Below are positions 9,048-18,025 of a DNA stretch of 64,000 nt, one piece after another. Source of the stretch: an uncultured Oscillospiraceae bacterium. Lineage in GTDB: Bacteria; Bacillota; Clostridia; Oscillospirales; Oscillospiraceae. Position numbers and translations under genes: made by a program. Position 1 is the first letter of the stretch. The number at the start of each line of letters is the position of its first letter. The DNA lies in contig CANROF010000001.1 in NCBI GenBank assembly GCA_947632155.1, forward strand, positions 31,344 through 95,343, read 5' to 3'. The notes below the pieces were generated by a model. That model was given only the letters and a program-made list of their open reading frames with translations, did not search any database and was not told where the DNA came from.

Positions 9048-9745
9048 CAGCCCACAAACTCCCGGACGCAGCGGAGGTACGCCTCCTCCGGGTCGGGGGC
9101 GGCGGTAATGGGGCGGCCCACCACGATGTAGTCGGAGCCGATTTTTTTGGCCTCCGCGGGGGTCATCACCCGCTTCTGGTCCCCCGCGTCCCCGCCGGCA
9201 AAGCGCACGCCGGGGGTGACGGTGACAAAGCCCGCGCCGCAGGCCTCGTGGACCACTTTCGCCTCCAGGGGCGAGCAGACCACGCCGTCCAGGCCCGCCG
9301 CGGCGGCGTTTTTGGCGTAGCGGATCACCGTCTCGGGCAATTGCCCGGCTATCCCCAACTCGTTTTCCATTACGCTCTGGGAAATGCTGGTCAGCATGGT
9401 GACGGCGATGAGGATGGGCCGCGTGCCGTCCGGGCGGGTCAGGCCCTCTAAGGCGTACTTCATCATCTCGACGCCGCCCCCGGCGTGGAGATTCGTCATG
9501 TCCACGTCGAGGCCCGAGAGCACCGCCATGGCCTTCTTTACGGTGTTGGGGATGTCGTGGAGCTTCAGATCCAGGAAGATCTTGTGCCCCCGCTCCTTGA
9601 TCTTCCGCACGATGTCCGGCCCCTCGGCGTAGTAGAGCTCCATGCCGATCTTCACAAAGGGCCGGGCCGTGCCGAATTTGTCCAAAAACTCCAGCGTCTG
9701 TCCGGCGCCGGCAAAATCGCAGGCCACGATGACGTCCTTACCCAT
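9047..9745 (-). CDS. pyrF: orotidine 5'-phosphate decarboxylase
   Basis: 232 residues. Decarboxylates OMP to UMP, the last step to UMP. The catalytic charge network is visible as [13 protein letters not shown] (about residues 57-69), with the phosphate-gripping end VTPGVRF and VVGRPIT near the C-terminus. It overlaps the pyrD start by 8 nt. Type I (short) OMP decarboxylase by length and motif order. Confidence 0.97.
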   Translation of the reverse strand: MGKDVIVACDFAGAGQTLEFLDKFGTARPFVKIGMELYYAEGPDIVRKIKERGHKIFLDLKLHDIPNTVKKAMAVLSGLDVDMTNLHAGGGVEMMKYALEGLTRPDGTRPILIAVTMLTSISQSVMENELGIAGQLPETVIRYAKNAAAAGLDGVVCSPLEAKVVHEACGAGFVTVTPGVRFAGGDAGDQKRVMTPAEAKKIGSDYIVVGRPITAAPDPEEAYLRCVREFVG

Positions 9746-10655
9746 GATGCGCTCCTCCTATGATGTCCTTTAAATTTTCCATGTGCAGCCGCTCGCAGAC
9801 AGCGGGCAGCGCCTCCACGATTTTCTTTGAGGCCAGGGGGTCCACTAAGTTGGCGGCCCCCACCTCCACCGCCGTGGCGCCCGCCAGCATCATCTCGATG
9901 ACGTCCTCGGCGCCGGACACGCCGCCCATGCCGATGATGGGAATCTTGACGGCCTCGTAGACCTGCCACACCATCCGCAGGGCCACCGGGAACACCGCGG
10001 GGCCGGACAGGCCGCCGGTGACGTTGCGAAGAACCGGCGCGCGGCGCTTGAGGTCGATGCGCATGCCCATGAGGGTGTTGATGAGGCTTATCCCGTCCGC
10101 CCCCGCGTCCTCGCAGGCCCGGGCGATGGCGGCGATGTCCGTGACGTTGGGGGAGAGCTTCATGTAGACGGGCTTTTTCGTGACGGCCTTGACCGCCCGG
10201 GTGACCGCCGCGGCACTCTCCGGGCTCGTCCCGAAGCTCATGCCGCCATTGTGGACGTTGGGGCAGGAGATGTTGACCTCGATGAGGCCAACGCCCTCCT
10301 CCCTGTCGATGCGCCCGCAGCACTCCACGTACTCGTCGATGGAAAAGCCGGAGATATTGGCCACCACGGGCTTGTGGAAGACCCGCCGGAGCTTTGGAAG
10401 CTCCTCGGAGATCACCCTGTCGATGCCGGGATTTTGAAGTCCCACGGCGTTGAGCATCCCGGAGGCCGACTCCGCGATGCGCGGCGGCTCGTTGCCGAAC
10501 CGGGGCTCCCGGGTGGTGCCCTTGAAGGAGAAGGACCCGAGGCAGTTGATGTCGTAGATCTCCGCGAACTCGTACCCGTAGCCGAAGGTGCCGCTGGCGG
10601 GGATCACCGGGTTATCCAGGGTCAGCCCCGAGAGGGTGACGGACGTATTCACCAT
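9738..10655 (-). CDS. pyrD: dihydroorotate dehydrogenase B, catalytic subunit
   Basis: 305 residues, FMN enzyme of class 1B that oxidises dihydroorotate and passes electrons through PyrK to NAD+. The N-terminus has [13 protein letters not shown], the active-site base loop is [11 protein letters not shown] with its Cys (about residue 130), and the FMN phosphate site is [12 protein letters not shown] (about 245). The Cys base (not Ser) and the adjacent pyrK mark the 1B class rather than the quinone-linked class 2 enzyme. Confidence 0.96.
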   Translation of the reverse strand: MVNTSVTLSGLTLDNPVIPASGTFGYGYEFAEIYDINCLGSFSFKGTTREPRFGNEPPRIAESASGMLNAVGLQNPGIDRVISEELPKLRRVFHKPVVANISGFSIDEYVECCGRIDREEGVGLIEVNISCPNVHNGGMSFGTSPESAAAVTRAVKAVTKKPVYMKLSPNVTDIAAIARACEDAGADGISLINTLMGMRIDLKRRAPVLRNVTGGLSGPAVFPVALRMVWQVYEAVKIPIIGMGGVSGAEDVIEMMLAGATAVEVGAANLVDPLASKKIVEALPAVCERLHMENLKDIIGGAHHG

Positions 10656-11374
10656 ACGATCTCCTCCTTTGTCAGCACCGGCCCGTCCTTGCAGACGCGC
10701 TTGTGGCCGGTTTTGGTCTTGCAGGTACAGCCCATGCAGGCCCCGAAGCCGCAGCCCATCCGCTCCTCGAAGCTGAACTGCCCGGAGGTGACGGACTTAT
10801 CGTAGACGGCCCGGAGCATGGGCCCGGGGCCGCAGGTGTAAAAATAGGTGTAGGGCCTGTCCATGGCGTCGGTGACAAAGCCCCGGATGCCGTAAGAGCC
10901 GTCCGCCGTGGTGACGGCCGTTTCCACCCCCAGGGCGGAGAACTCGTCCCTGTAAAAAATCTCGTCCTCCGAGTTGAAGCCCAGGATGGCCGCGGGCCTT
11001 TTCCCCTCCGCCAGCAGCCTTTTCGCCAGGGCGTAGAGGGGCGGGACCCCCGCGCCGCCGCCGATGAGCAGGGGACGCTCCCCGGAGGGGGCGGTATCGT
11101 AGCCGTTGCCAAGGCCGGTGAGGACGTCGAGCCTCGCCCCCGGCCCCAGGCCCGCCATATATTCCGTTCCGCGGCCCACGACCTTATAGATAAGGGTGAG
11201 CCTCCCCGGCCCGAAGTCGCACACGGAGATGGGCCGCCGGAGATAAAAGCCGTCCAACTTCAAATTCACAAACTGCCCCGGCGCTATGCCCTCCGTGTCC
11301 CCGGAGAGAACCATCTCAAGGGTATTTTTGGCGACGGGCCGGTTGGCAATTATTTCAAATATTTCATTGTTCAT
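10649..11374 (-). CDS. pyrK: dihydroorotate dehydrogenase B, electron-transfer subunit
   Basis: 241 residues. Ferredoxin-reductase-like subunit carrying FAD and a [2Fe-2S] cluster that links PyrD to NAD+. FAD-binding RRPISVCDFG (about residues 48-57), the NAD-binding GGGAGVPPLYALAK (about 105-118), and four Cys near the C-terminus in GCGFGACMGCTC followed by RVC. It overlaps pyrD by 7 nt and pyrC by 11 nt. Confidence 0.95.
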   Translation of the reverse strand: MNNEIFEIIANRPVAKNTLEMVLSGDTEGIAPGQFVNLKLDGFYLRRPISVCDFGPGRLTLIYKVVGRGTEYMAGLGPGARLDVLTGLGNGYDTAPSGERPLLIGGGAGVPPLYALAKRLLAEGKRPAAILGFNSEDEIFYRDEFSALGVETAVTTADGSYGIRGFVTDAMDRPYTYFYTCGPGPMLRAVYDKSVTSGQFSFEERMGCGFGACMGCTCKTKTGHKRVCKDGPVLTKEEIVW

Positions 11375-12644
11375 CTGTGTCCCTCCACGCGATCTTCCCG
11401 TCCGCCACGGTCATGAGGCACCGGCCGTAGACGCTCCACCCGTCAAAGGGGGTGGCGCGGCCCAGGGAGAGGAATTTCGAGGAGTCGATCTTAAATTCGT
11501 GCTCCAGGTCGAAGATTCCGATATTCGCCGGCTTTCCCGGCTCAATGGCCCCGCCGGGGAGGCCGAAGCGCCTGGCCGGGGCGGCGCTCATGAGCTCCAC
11601 AAGCCGCTCAAGGCTGGTGATTCTGCCCCGGACCAGCCTTGTATACAGCACCGGGAAGGCGCACTCCAGCCCCACAATGCCGTTGAGGCTCCCCTCCAGG
11701 CCCCCGGACTTCTCCGCGGCTGAGTGGGGGGCGTGGTCCGTGGCGATCATGTCCACCGTCCCGTCGCAGAGCCCCTCGATGAGGGCGTCCCGGTCCTCCG
11801 CCGAGCGGATGGGCGGATTCATGCGAAAGCGCCCGTCGTCCGACAGGTCCCCGTCCGTCAGCGTCAGGTAGTGGGGGGCCGTCTCGCAGGTGACGTCCAG
11901 CCCCTCGAACTTGGCAAGGCGCACAAGGCCCACCGTCTCTTTGGTGGAGACGTGGCAGACGTGGTAGGCGCACCCCGTCTCCCGCACCAGCTCCAGATCC
12001 CGCTCCACCTGGCGCCACTCGCTCTCCGGCGCGTTGCCCGCAAGGCCGTGGGCCCGGGCATAGGCGCCGTCATGGACGGCCCAGCCCTTTCGGAGCAGGC
12101 TCTCGTCCTCCGCGTGGGCCACGATGGGCTTTCCAAGACTTTTCGCCGTCTCCATGGCCCGGCGCATCAGCGCCTCCGACTGCACGCCGCGCCCGTCGTC
12201 GGAAAATCCGGCCGCGTAGGGGGCCATGGCGGCCATATCCGAAAGCTCCGCGCCCGCCTCGCCCTTTGTGATGGAGCCGTAGGGGGCCACGGCCACGGCG
12301 GCGTCCCGGGCGATGATATGGAGCTCAACGTTCAAATGCTCTAAGGTGTCCGGCACGGGCTTTAAATTCGGCATGGCGCACACCGCCGTGTACCCGCCGC
12401 GGGCCGCCGCCAGGGTCCCGGAGCGAACAGTCTCCTTGTATTCAAACCCCGGCTCCCGCAGGTGTACGTGGGGGTCGATGAGCCCCGGCAGGGCCGCGGC
12501 GCCGTGAAAATCAAAAACGGCAGCGCCGCCGCCAACAAAAAGGCCGGAGCCCATGGCGGCAACGATGCCATCAGAAAGTAATATATCCGCCGCGCGAAAG
12601 CCGCGGTCATAGTAGACGTTGAGGTTTTTAAGAAGATAAGTCAT
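11364..12644 (-). CDS. pyrC: dihydroorotase
   Basis: 426 residues. Zinc amidohydrolase that closes N-carbamoylaspartate to dihydroorotate. Metal ligands are seen in DPHVHLREPG (about residue 59), HAED, CHVST and ATDHAPHS (about residue 305). An open frame extends 89 codons further upstream, but that stretch is repeat A2 and GC-rich spacer; the Met at 12644 is chosen because GGGAGG lies 6 nt before it and the family start (LLKNLNVYY) follows. It is the first gene of the pyr operon. No PyrR-type attenuator is obvious upstream. Confidence 0.96.
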   Translation of the reverse strand: MTYLLKNLNVYYDRGFRAADILLSDGIVAAMGSGLFVGGGAAVFDFHGAAALPGLIDPHVHLREPGFEYKETVRSGTLAAARGGYTAVCAMPNLKPVPDTLEHLNVELHIIARDAAVAVAPYGSITKGEAGAELSDMAAMAPYAAGFSDDGRGVQSEALMRRAMETAKSLGKPIVAHAEDESLLRKGWAVHDGAYARAHGLAGNAPESEWRQVERDLELVRETGCAYHVCHVSTKETVGLVRLAKFEGLDVTCETAPHYLTLTDGDLSDDGRFRMNPPIRSAEDRDALIEGLCDGTVDMIATDHAPHSAAEKSGGLEGSLNGIVGLECAFPVLYTRLVRGRITSLERLVELMSAAPARRFGLPGGAIEPGKPANIGIFDLEHEFKIDSSKFLSLGRATPFDGWSVYGRCLMTVADGKIAWRDTDEQ

Positions 12645-12700
12645 AGGGCCTCCCTTGTGTTTGCGGTCGTGAGGGGGGGTGTGCGCGTATCCGGGGGAAT

Positions 12701-12725
12701 GGGCCGCCGTGGGCGGCGGCCCGTA
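12701..12725. repeat. short GC-rich palindrome upstream of pyrC
   Basis: GGGCCGCCGTGGGCGGCGGCCCGTA, matching the copy at 8278-8302. It lies in the pyrC leader. I see no convincing promoter between it and repeat A2. Confidence 0.6.
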
Positions 12726-12775
12726 CAGCTGATTTGGTAGATTTTTGCGGTGATATTGGGTCATTGCGTAATCGC

Positions 12776-13090
12776 GCTTCCCCCGGGGGCAAGGGGCCGC
12801 AGCCCCCAGCAGGGGCAAGGGGCGCAGCCCCCTGCGATAGAGTACTCCGAGGGGTGCTTCGCACCCGGACGGCGCACCCGCCTCCCGGCGGGGCTCCCCG
12901 GGGTTCTCCATATAGGGGCCCGCAGGCCCCTGTATGGTCGTTTTTAAAAGGGGGTCCAGGGGGGAAAATCGAAATCCCCCCTGGTCGTTTTCTCTCCTTT
13001 GTTACTTTCCTCTCTTTGTCGATACAAAGAGAGGAAAGTAAATCCCGCCGCCCATAAGGCGGCATCCTTTTAAAAGCCCCGCAGGGATTC
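12776..13090 (-). repeat. dispersed multi-hairpin element, family A copy 2 (A2)
   Basis: Read on the minus strand it starts right after the aminotransferase stop with CCCTGCGGGGCTTTTAAAAGG, then GCCGCC..GGGCGGC. Next is the stem ACTTTCCTCTCTTTGT/ACAAAGAGAGGAAAGT, where A1 has different but again complementary bases. CCAGGGGGG..CCCCCCTGG follows, then CCATACAGGGGCC..GGCCCCTATATGG, GGGTGCgaaGCACCC and two tandem GGGGCTGC-type units. The order of parts matches A1. Confidence 0.85.
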
Positions 13091-13091
13091 C

Positions 13092-14342
13092 TCAGCTGTG
13101 TCTCTCTTTCACCACCATAAACGCCTCGTCGGCGATCTCCAGCGTGTCCTCGATGTCCTCGTCAGTGAGGCTGGCGTTGATGAAGTGGTTGTGGTGGTTG
13201 GTGAAGAACACGCCCCGCTTGACGCACTCGGCGATCCACTCCTGGTGGAGCATCAGCGTGGGGTCGTCGGCGATGCGCAGATAGAAGAGGCTGGGCACGC
13301 CGGTGACGTGCAGATCGTAGCCGTACTTTAAGGCCGTGGTGATGAGGCCGTTTTTCAGCTTCGTGCCCTTGTCGATGAGAAGCTGGGGGCACCCAAGCCG
13401 CTTCATCTTCTGGATGCAGGCGATGCCGGCGGCAAAGGGCACGGCGCTCATCCAGTAGGAGCCCGTGAAGCTCAGGGACGAGACGGCGTTTTTCAAAAAC
13501 TCCCGCCCGCACAGCGCCGAGACGTTGTACCCGTTGGCCAGCGCCTTGCAGAAGCAAATGAGGTCCGCCTTGAAGCCGAAGTAGTGGTCGCTCCCGGCGA
13601 TGTCCAGCCGGAATCCGGCCCGCACGTCGTCGATGATGAGCACCGTCCCCGTGTCGTCGCAGAGCTTCCGGACCTTCTGCCAGAAGCCCTCCCGGGGGAG
13701 CTCGTTGTCCGCGAAATTCCCGTGCATGTAGGGCTGGGCAATGACGCAGGCAATCTCGCCCCTGTTCTTTTCAAAGACCTCCTGGAGCTCGTCAAAGTCG
13801 TTCCAGGTGACGTAGAGGTTGTTGGCAACGTCCTCCTCTAAGATCCCGGCGTAGTCGATCTTCTGGGTCCAGGGGGAGACGCCGTGGTAGTAGCCCTTGA
13901 AGAAGACGATCTTCTTCCGGTGGGTGTAGGCCCGGGCCGTCATCACGGCGCAGGTGGTGACGTCGTTGCCGTTTTTGGCGAAGAAGGCCCAGTCGGCGCA
14001 AGCCACCGTCTCCACCAAGAGGTCGGCGAAGTCCACCATCACGGGATTGGGGAGGGTGGTGCAGTCGGAGACGGCCCGCTGCTTTGCCGCGGCCTCGTCC
14101 ACGTCCGGGTCGTTGTAGCCTAAGACGTTGGGGCCGTAGGCGGCCATGTAGTCGATGAATTTGTTCCCGTCCAGGTCCCAGAGGTAGCTGCCCTGGGCCC
14201 GGGAGGAGTAGAGCGGGAACGCCTCCACCGGGACGTAGCAGCCCTCCGCGGGGCCCTGGTGGCCGTAGATGCCGGAGGGGATGACCTTGCAGGCCCGCTC
14301 AAAGGCGGCCCGGGATTTGGGGTACTCGTAAACCTTTCTCAT
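13092..14342 (-). CDS. class III (PLP) aminotransferase, glutamate-1-semialdehyde aminomutase-like
   Basis: 416 residues, fold type I PLP enzyme. The start region (FERACKVIPSGIYGHQGP..SYLWDLDGNKFIDYMAAYGPN) resembles glutamate-1-semialdehyde 2,1-aminomutases and related transaminases. The PLP Lys is in FCKALANGY (about residue 260), and the cofactor Asp is in LIIDDVRAGFR, where the usual class III sequence is DEV.TGFR. No heme genes are near. It is followed at 9 nt upstream (same operon) by an SCP2-like gene, with which it shares a promoter at 15134-15162. A specialised amino-acid or amine substrate is likely, but not identifiable here. Confidence 0.8.
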   Translation of the reverse strand: MRKVYEYPKSRAAFERACKVIPSGIYGHQGPAEGCYVPVEAFPLYSSRAQGSYLWDLDGNKFIDYMAAYGPNVLGYNDPDVDEAAAKQRAVSDCTTLPNPVMVDFADLLVETVACADWAFFAKNGNDVTTCAVMTARAYTHRKKIVFFKGYYHGVSPWTQKIDYAGILEEDVANNLYVTWNDFDELQEVFEKNRGEIACVIAQPYMHGNFADNELPREGFWQKVRKLCDDTGTVLIIDDVRAGFRLDIAGSDHYFGFKADLICFCKALANGYNVSALCGREFLKNAVSSLSFTGSYWMSAVPFAAGIACIQKMKRLGCPQLLIDKGTKLKNGLITTALKYGYDLHVTGVPSLFYLRIADDPTLMLHQEWIAECVKRGVFFTNHHNHFINASLTDEDIEDTLEIADEAFMVVKERHS

Positions 14343-14351
14343 GCTCTCACC

Positions 14352-15104
14352 TCACGCCAAATACATGGACACGCGGTCCAGGATCCTGTTTACATTGTCA
14401 ACCATGGAGATCATGCCGCCCACGCGGACCTTGCCCTGGCCCACGCACACCACGCCGTTGACCTTGCCGTCAAAGAGCTCCCGGGCGTTCTCCATGGAGG
14501 TGAACACCATGTAGCTCATGGGGCTGTCCGTGGGGGTGTGGACGGCGGTGAGGCGGTGATTCCGGGCGTGGATGTGGCCCTCCGGGCCGCCCTCGATGGC
14601 GATGCGCACGTCCCCGTCCACGATGTAGGAGGCGCTGGCTTTGCCCACCTTGTCCACGTTGCCGATCTGGGCCACGGCGTCCAGGATGAGGTGGAACATG
14701 ATGGTGGTGCTTATCCTGAAAAATTCCGGGTCGTTGAGGGCGCCCTCCGCCGGCCGGAGGTACGCCGTGAGCTTGTCCGTCAGGGCCGTGAATTCCTTCA
14801 GGAGGAAGCCGATTTTGGTAAAGCCCTTGCTGGGGATGGGCGTCACCGTGCCGTCGATGAGGCCGTTAAACTTTTTGCAGGAGGAGAAGGGCAGCTTTAT
14901 GTCGCACTTGTCGATGCCCTCCGTCACCGTGCAGGCGCCTTTTTCAAAGCGGATGGTGCCCTCGGGCCCGTCCTTGACGGCGATGCCGATGGCCATGCTC
15001 TTGCCGGAAATAAGTCTCCTGCACTCGCCGTCCAGCTCGCAGAGCCTGGTAAGCCCGCCCAGAACGGCGTGGAGATTGATAAACGCCAAAGTTTTTTCGT
15101 CCAT
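14352..15104 (-). CDS. SCP2-like domain protein, function unknown
   Basis: 250 residues, no signal peptide or membrane segment. Residues about 25-90 (IAVKDGPEGTIRFEKGACTV..CDIKLPFSSCKKFNGLIDG) resemble the sterol-carrier-protein-2 fold: a central beta sheet with a pattern of lipid-pocket hydrophobics. The C-terminal half (about 140-250) is not recognised. It is the first gene of a two-gene operon with the class III aminotransferase. GGAGG precedes the ATG. It may bind a hydrophobic substrate or serve as a partner of the aminotransferase (inference only). Confidence 0.6.
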   Translation of the reverse strand: MDEKTLAFINLHAVLGGLTRLCELDGECRRLISGKSMAIGIAVKDGPEGTIRFEKGACTVTEGIDKCDIKLPFSSCKKFNGLIDGTVTPIPSKGFTKIGFLLKEFTALTDKLTAYLRPAEGALNDPEFFRISTTIMFHLILDAVAQIGNVDKVGKASASYIVDGDVRIAIEGGPEGHIHARNHRLTAVHTPTDSPMSYMVFTSMENARELFDGKVNGVVCVGQGKVRVGGMISMVDNVNRILDRVSMYLA

Positions 15105-15133
15105 AGATCCGCCTCCTAAGCATAATTACACAT

Positions 15134-15162
15134 ATTATAGAATGTTTCCCCCGCGAATGCAA
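15134..15162 (-). promoter_or_regulatory. sigma-A-type promoter of the SCP2-like/aminotransferase operon
   Basis: Minus strand reads TTGCAT, 17 nt, TATAAT, ending about 30 nt upstream of the SCP2-like start codon. Confidence 0.75.
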
Positions 15163-15176
15163 CCCCCAAAACAGCA

Positions 15177-15203
15177 CAAAAAAGCGCCGCGATGCGCGGC
15201 GCT
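15177..15203 (-). terminator. intrinsic terminator after thiT
   Basis: Stem AGCGCCGC/GCGGCGCT with a 5-nt loop, followed on the minus strand by six Ts. It lies 8 nt beyond the thiT stop. Confidence 0.85.
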
Positions 15204-15211
15204 TTCGTATT

Positions 15212-15823
15212 TTATTTCAGGTCCCCGCCATTGAGGAGTTTTGCCACGGGCTTGACCTGGTAGAGGAGCGCGAAGACGATGACGGCGAGGATGATGCAGG
15301 GGCCGGCCCAGGTGATGTTATAGACAAAGGAGTAGAACCAGGGGTTGGTGAAAGTCATACCCAAGAAGTCCCAGGGGTCGGCCGCCGACAGGTTCCTGGC
15401 CCAAACGAACACGCCCACCAGATAGCTGGAAAGGAACATCAAAAAGCCGCCCACCAGAGAGCCCCAGAGCCCGCCCAGCTTGACCTTTTTGAAAAAGCCG
15501 GCGCCGAAGCCCAGAAGGGTGAAGGCCAGGAAGTAGTCGCAGATGATGGTGGTCCAGTCGATGGAGATGCCGTTGCCCACCACGTAGTTGAGCGCGCCGA
15601 ACACGAACCCCGCCAGAGCCCCCCAGCCGCAGCCGTAGCGCACGGCGAAGAAGACGATGGGGATGATCTTCAGCGTGATGGAGCCGCCGTCCGGCAGGTG
15701 GTAGAGCGCCAGATAGTCCAGCAGCACCGCCAGGGCCACCATCATGGCGCCCTCCACCACGCTCAAGACGCGGGCGTGGGTGCTTGCCACCTTTTTGACC
15801 TGTTTTTCTGTCTTGTCGTCCAT
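15212..15823 (-). CDS. thiT: energy-coupled thiamine transporter substrate subunit ThiT
   Basis: 203 residues with about six membrane segments. ThiT is the thiamine-binding S component that works with the shared ECF module (EcfA, EcfA', EcfT), which is not in this window. The start (VVEGAMMVALAVLLDYLALYHLPDGGSI) and the central CGWGALAGFVFGALNYV match the family. A TPP riboswitch directly upstream confirms thiamine as substrate. The gene is monocistronic and ends in its own terminator. Confidence 0.95.
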   Translation of the reverse strand: MDDKTEKQVKKVASTHARVLSVVEGAMMVALAVLLDYLALYHLPDGGSITLKIIPIVFFAVRYGCGWGALAGFVFGALNYVVGNGISIDWTTIICDYFLAFTLLGFGAGFFKKVKLGGLWGSLVGGFLMFLSSYLVGVFVWARNLSAADPWDFLGMTFTNPWFYSFVYNITWAGPCIILAVIVFALLYQVKPVAKLLNGGDLK

Positions 15824-15837
15824 TTTTGTTTACCTCC

Positions 15838-15867
15838 AAAAAAATTGCGCCCGGGATGCCGGACGCA
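15838..15867 (-). terminator. riboswitch-controlled terminator in the thiT leader
   Basis: On the minus strand, TTGCGTCCGG/CCCGGGCGCAA (one GU pair) is followed by seven Ts and then at once by GGAGG and the thiT start. It lies 21 nt downstream of the TPP aptamer and is the likely expression platform. Because the T run abuts the ribosome binding site, the same hairpin could also hinder translation. Confidence 0.8.
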
Positions 15868-15888
15868 AAGAAACAAAGGGCGCAGTAT

Positions 15889-15978
<90 letters not shown>

Positions 15979-16063
15979 CCTGTTGTATTTTGGATAATAC
16001 CACGTTTCCCCGCCGCTGTCAAGGGTTTTCGCAGATCCCACCGCGGCCCGCGGCGATTCGCAT

Positions 16064-16951
16064 TCACTCCACTCCCGTCAGGTCGAATTCCGGGGTGTAC
16101 TCCTCCCTGGCGGAGGAGAGCTCCTGGAAAAAGCCGTCCTCGATGGGGCTTTCCTCCAAATACCCGGCGGCGGCCTCGTATTCCTCCGGGGTGAGGCGGC
16201 GGTTTATCTCCGGGAAGTCCGCGGCCCGGCCCATGGGGGTGTACTGGGCCATCAGGGAGAACAGGACCTCCCCCGGGGCGAAGGTCCCGCCCACCCAGTC
16301 GATGACCCGGCGGGTGTTCTCCAAGGCGCCGGGCAGCACCAGATGCCGGATGATGACGCCCTTTCGGATGATTCCGTCCCCGTCTATCTCATAGGGGCCC
16401 GTCTGGCGGAACATCTCCAAAATGGCCCTTTTGGCCGTCTCCGGGTAGTCCGGGGCGGCGGAGTAGCGCCGGGACAGCCCGGCGTCCATGTATTTCATAT
16501 CCGGCAGGTACACCTGGACCTTCCCCGCCAGGGCCCGCACCTGCTCCACCGTCTCGTAGCCGGAGGAGTTCCACACCACCGGCACGGGCAGGGGCGTTTT
16601 CAGGCTCTCCAGCACCGCCGGGAGGAAGTGGGAGGCGGTGACAAGGCTTATATTGTGTACGCCCAGGCCGATGAGCCGGAAATAGATCTCCCGGAGCTTT
16701 TCCGGGCTGACCGCCACGCCCGCCTCCCCCCGGGAGAGGCCGTAATTCTGGCAGTAGACGCACCGGAGGGCGCAGCCGGAGAAAAAGACCGTCCCGCTGC
16801 CGCGCCGGCCGGACACCGGCGGTTCCTCCCACATATGGGGCGCGGCCCGGGCCACCCGGGCGGTGAGCCCCTCGCCGCAGACGCCGGAGCCCGCCAGGGG
16901 CGTGCGCTCCGCGTTGCATTTTCTGGGACAAAGACTGCAATAAAATGACAT
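16064..16951 (-). CDS. radical SAM protein, PflX-like (COG1313 type)
   Basis: 295 residues. The radical SAM cluster motif is CALRCVYCQNY (CxxxCxxC, about residue 60), preceded by an N-terminal Cys pair set (YCSLCPRKCNA and GVCGEG) typical of PflX and related activase-like enzymes. The family's substrate is unsettled. The ATG at 16951 is chosen over an in-frame ATG six codons upstream, because GGAGG lies 8 nt before it. No pyruvate formate-lyase gene is near. It has its own promoter (17006-17034). Confidence 0.85.
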   Translation of the reverse strand: MSFYCSLCPRKCNAERTPLAGSGVCGEGLTARVARAAPHMWEEPPVSGRRGSGTVFFSGCALRCVYCQNYGLSRGEAGVAVSPEKLREIYFRLIGLGVHNISLVTASHFLPAVLESLKTPLPVPVVWNSSGYETVEQVRALAGKVQVYLPDMKYMDAGLSRRYSAAPDYPETAKRAILEMFRQTGPYEIDGDGIIRKGVIIRHLVLPGALENTRRVIDWVGGTFAPGEVLFSLMAQYTPMGRAADFPEINRRLTPEEYEAAAGYLEESPIEDGFFQELSSAREEYTPEFDLTGVE

Positions 16952-17005
16952 TGAAAGCGCCTCCGTCATTGACCTTTTGGCTTCACGGGACTATAATATA
17001 AAAAT

Positions 17006-17034
17006 ATAATATTATCCAAAACCTCACCTGTCAA
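17006..17034 (-). promoter_or_regulatory. promoter of the PflX-like gene
   Basis: Minus strand reads TTGACA, 17 nt, TATTAT. It overlaps the region just before the divergent dehydrogenase gene, whose AAGGAG is at 17033-17038. Confidence 0.7.
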
Positions 17035-17047
17035 GGAGTGTACACGA

Positions 17048-18025
17048 ATGAAAATCGTGGTATTGGACGGACACACCGAAAATCCCGGGGACCTGAGCTG
17101 GTCCGGCTTTGAGGCGCTGGGGGAGCTCACCGTCTATGACCGGACGCCGAAATTCGACGACGCGGAGATCGTCCGCCGGATCGGGGACGCCGGCATCGTC
17201 ATCACCAACAAGACGCCCATCCGGGCGGCGGCGCTGGACGCCTGCCCCGGCATCCGGTATATCGGACTTCTCTCCACCGGGACGGACGTGTGCGACTGCG
17301 CCCACGCGGCGGCCCTGGGCATCCCGGTGAGCAACATCCCCGCCTACTCCACCGCCGCCGTGGCCCAGCACACCATCGCCCTCCTGCTGGAGATCTGCTC
17401 CAAGGTGGGGGTCCACTCCGCCGCCGTCCACCGGGGGGAGTGGCAGCGGTGCGAGGACTTTTGCTTCTGGGAGGCTCCGCTTTTGGAGCTTTCGGGGAGG
17501 ACCATGGGCATCGTGGGCTTCGGGCAGATCGGCCGCGCCACGGGAAAAATCGCGAAGGCCCTGGGGATGCGCGTCTTGGCCGCGGGCAGCCGCCCCACGG
17601 ACGAGGGGCGGGAGATCGGGGAGTACGTGGATCTGGACACGCTTTTGCGCGAGGCTGACGTCATAAGCCTCCACTGTCCCCTGAAGCCCGAGACGTCCGG
17701 GCTCATAAACGACAAGTCCATCGCCAAAATGCGCGACGGCGTCATCCTCCTGAACACCGGCCGGGGCGGGCTTGTGGACGAGGAGGCGCTGGCCCGGGCG
17801 CTGCGCTCCGGGAAGGTCTACGCCGCCGGGGTGGACGTGGTGTCCGTGGAGCCCATTTTGCCGGAAAACCCGCTTTTGGGCTGTGACAACTGCTTCATAA
17901 CCCCCCACGTGGCCTGGACCCCCGCCACCTGCCGCAGGCGCGTCATGGACATCGCCGTGGAGAACGCCAAGGCGTACCTCCGGGGCGAGTTGAGAAACGT
18001 GGTTAATCTGGCTCGAAAGCCCTGA
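17048..18025 (+). CDS. D-2-hydroxyacid dehydrogenase (NAD-dependent)
   Basis: 325 residues, two-domain 2-hydroxyacid dehydrogenase related to hydroxypyruvate/glycerate dehydrogenases. The NAD-binding motif is GIVGFGQIGRATGKIA (about residue 155), the substrate Arg is in LLNTGRGGLVDEEAL (about 233), and the catalytic His is in ITPHVAWTP (about 283). The last codons (LARKP and the TGA at 18023) lie inside hairpin D of repeat B2, so the natural C-terminus may have been altered by that element. Substrate not determinable; glycerate/hydroxypyruvate is most usual for this branch. Confidence 0.9.
   Translation: MKIVVLDGHTENPGDLSWSGFEALGELTVYDRTPKFDDAEIVRRIGDAGIVITNKTPIRAAALDACPGIRYIGLLSTGTDVCDCAHAAALGIPVSNIPAYSTAAVAQHTIALLLEICSKVGVHSAAVHRGEWQRCEDFCFWEAPLLELSGRTMGIVGFGQIGRATGKIAKALGMRVLAAGSRPTDEGREIGEYVDLDTLLREADVISLHCPLKPETSGLINDKSIAKMRDGVILLNTGRGGLVDEEALARALRSGKVYAAGVDVVSVEPILPENPLLGCDNCFITPHVAWTPATCRRRVMDIAVENAKAYLRGELRNVVNLARKP

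Noticed and set aside
12645..12780. PyrR-type attenuator in the pyrC leader
   Set aside because: No anti-terminator/terminator pair and no conserved PyrR-binding loop could be recognised.
12645..12911. Upstream extension of pyrC by 89 codons
   Set aside because: It is spacer and repeat A2 sequence with Arg/Pro/Gly-rich composition; a good ribosome site and the family N-terminus are at 12644.
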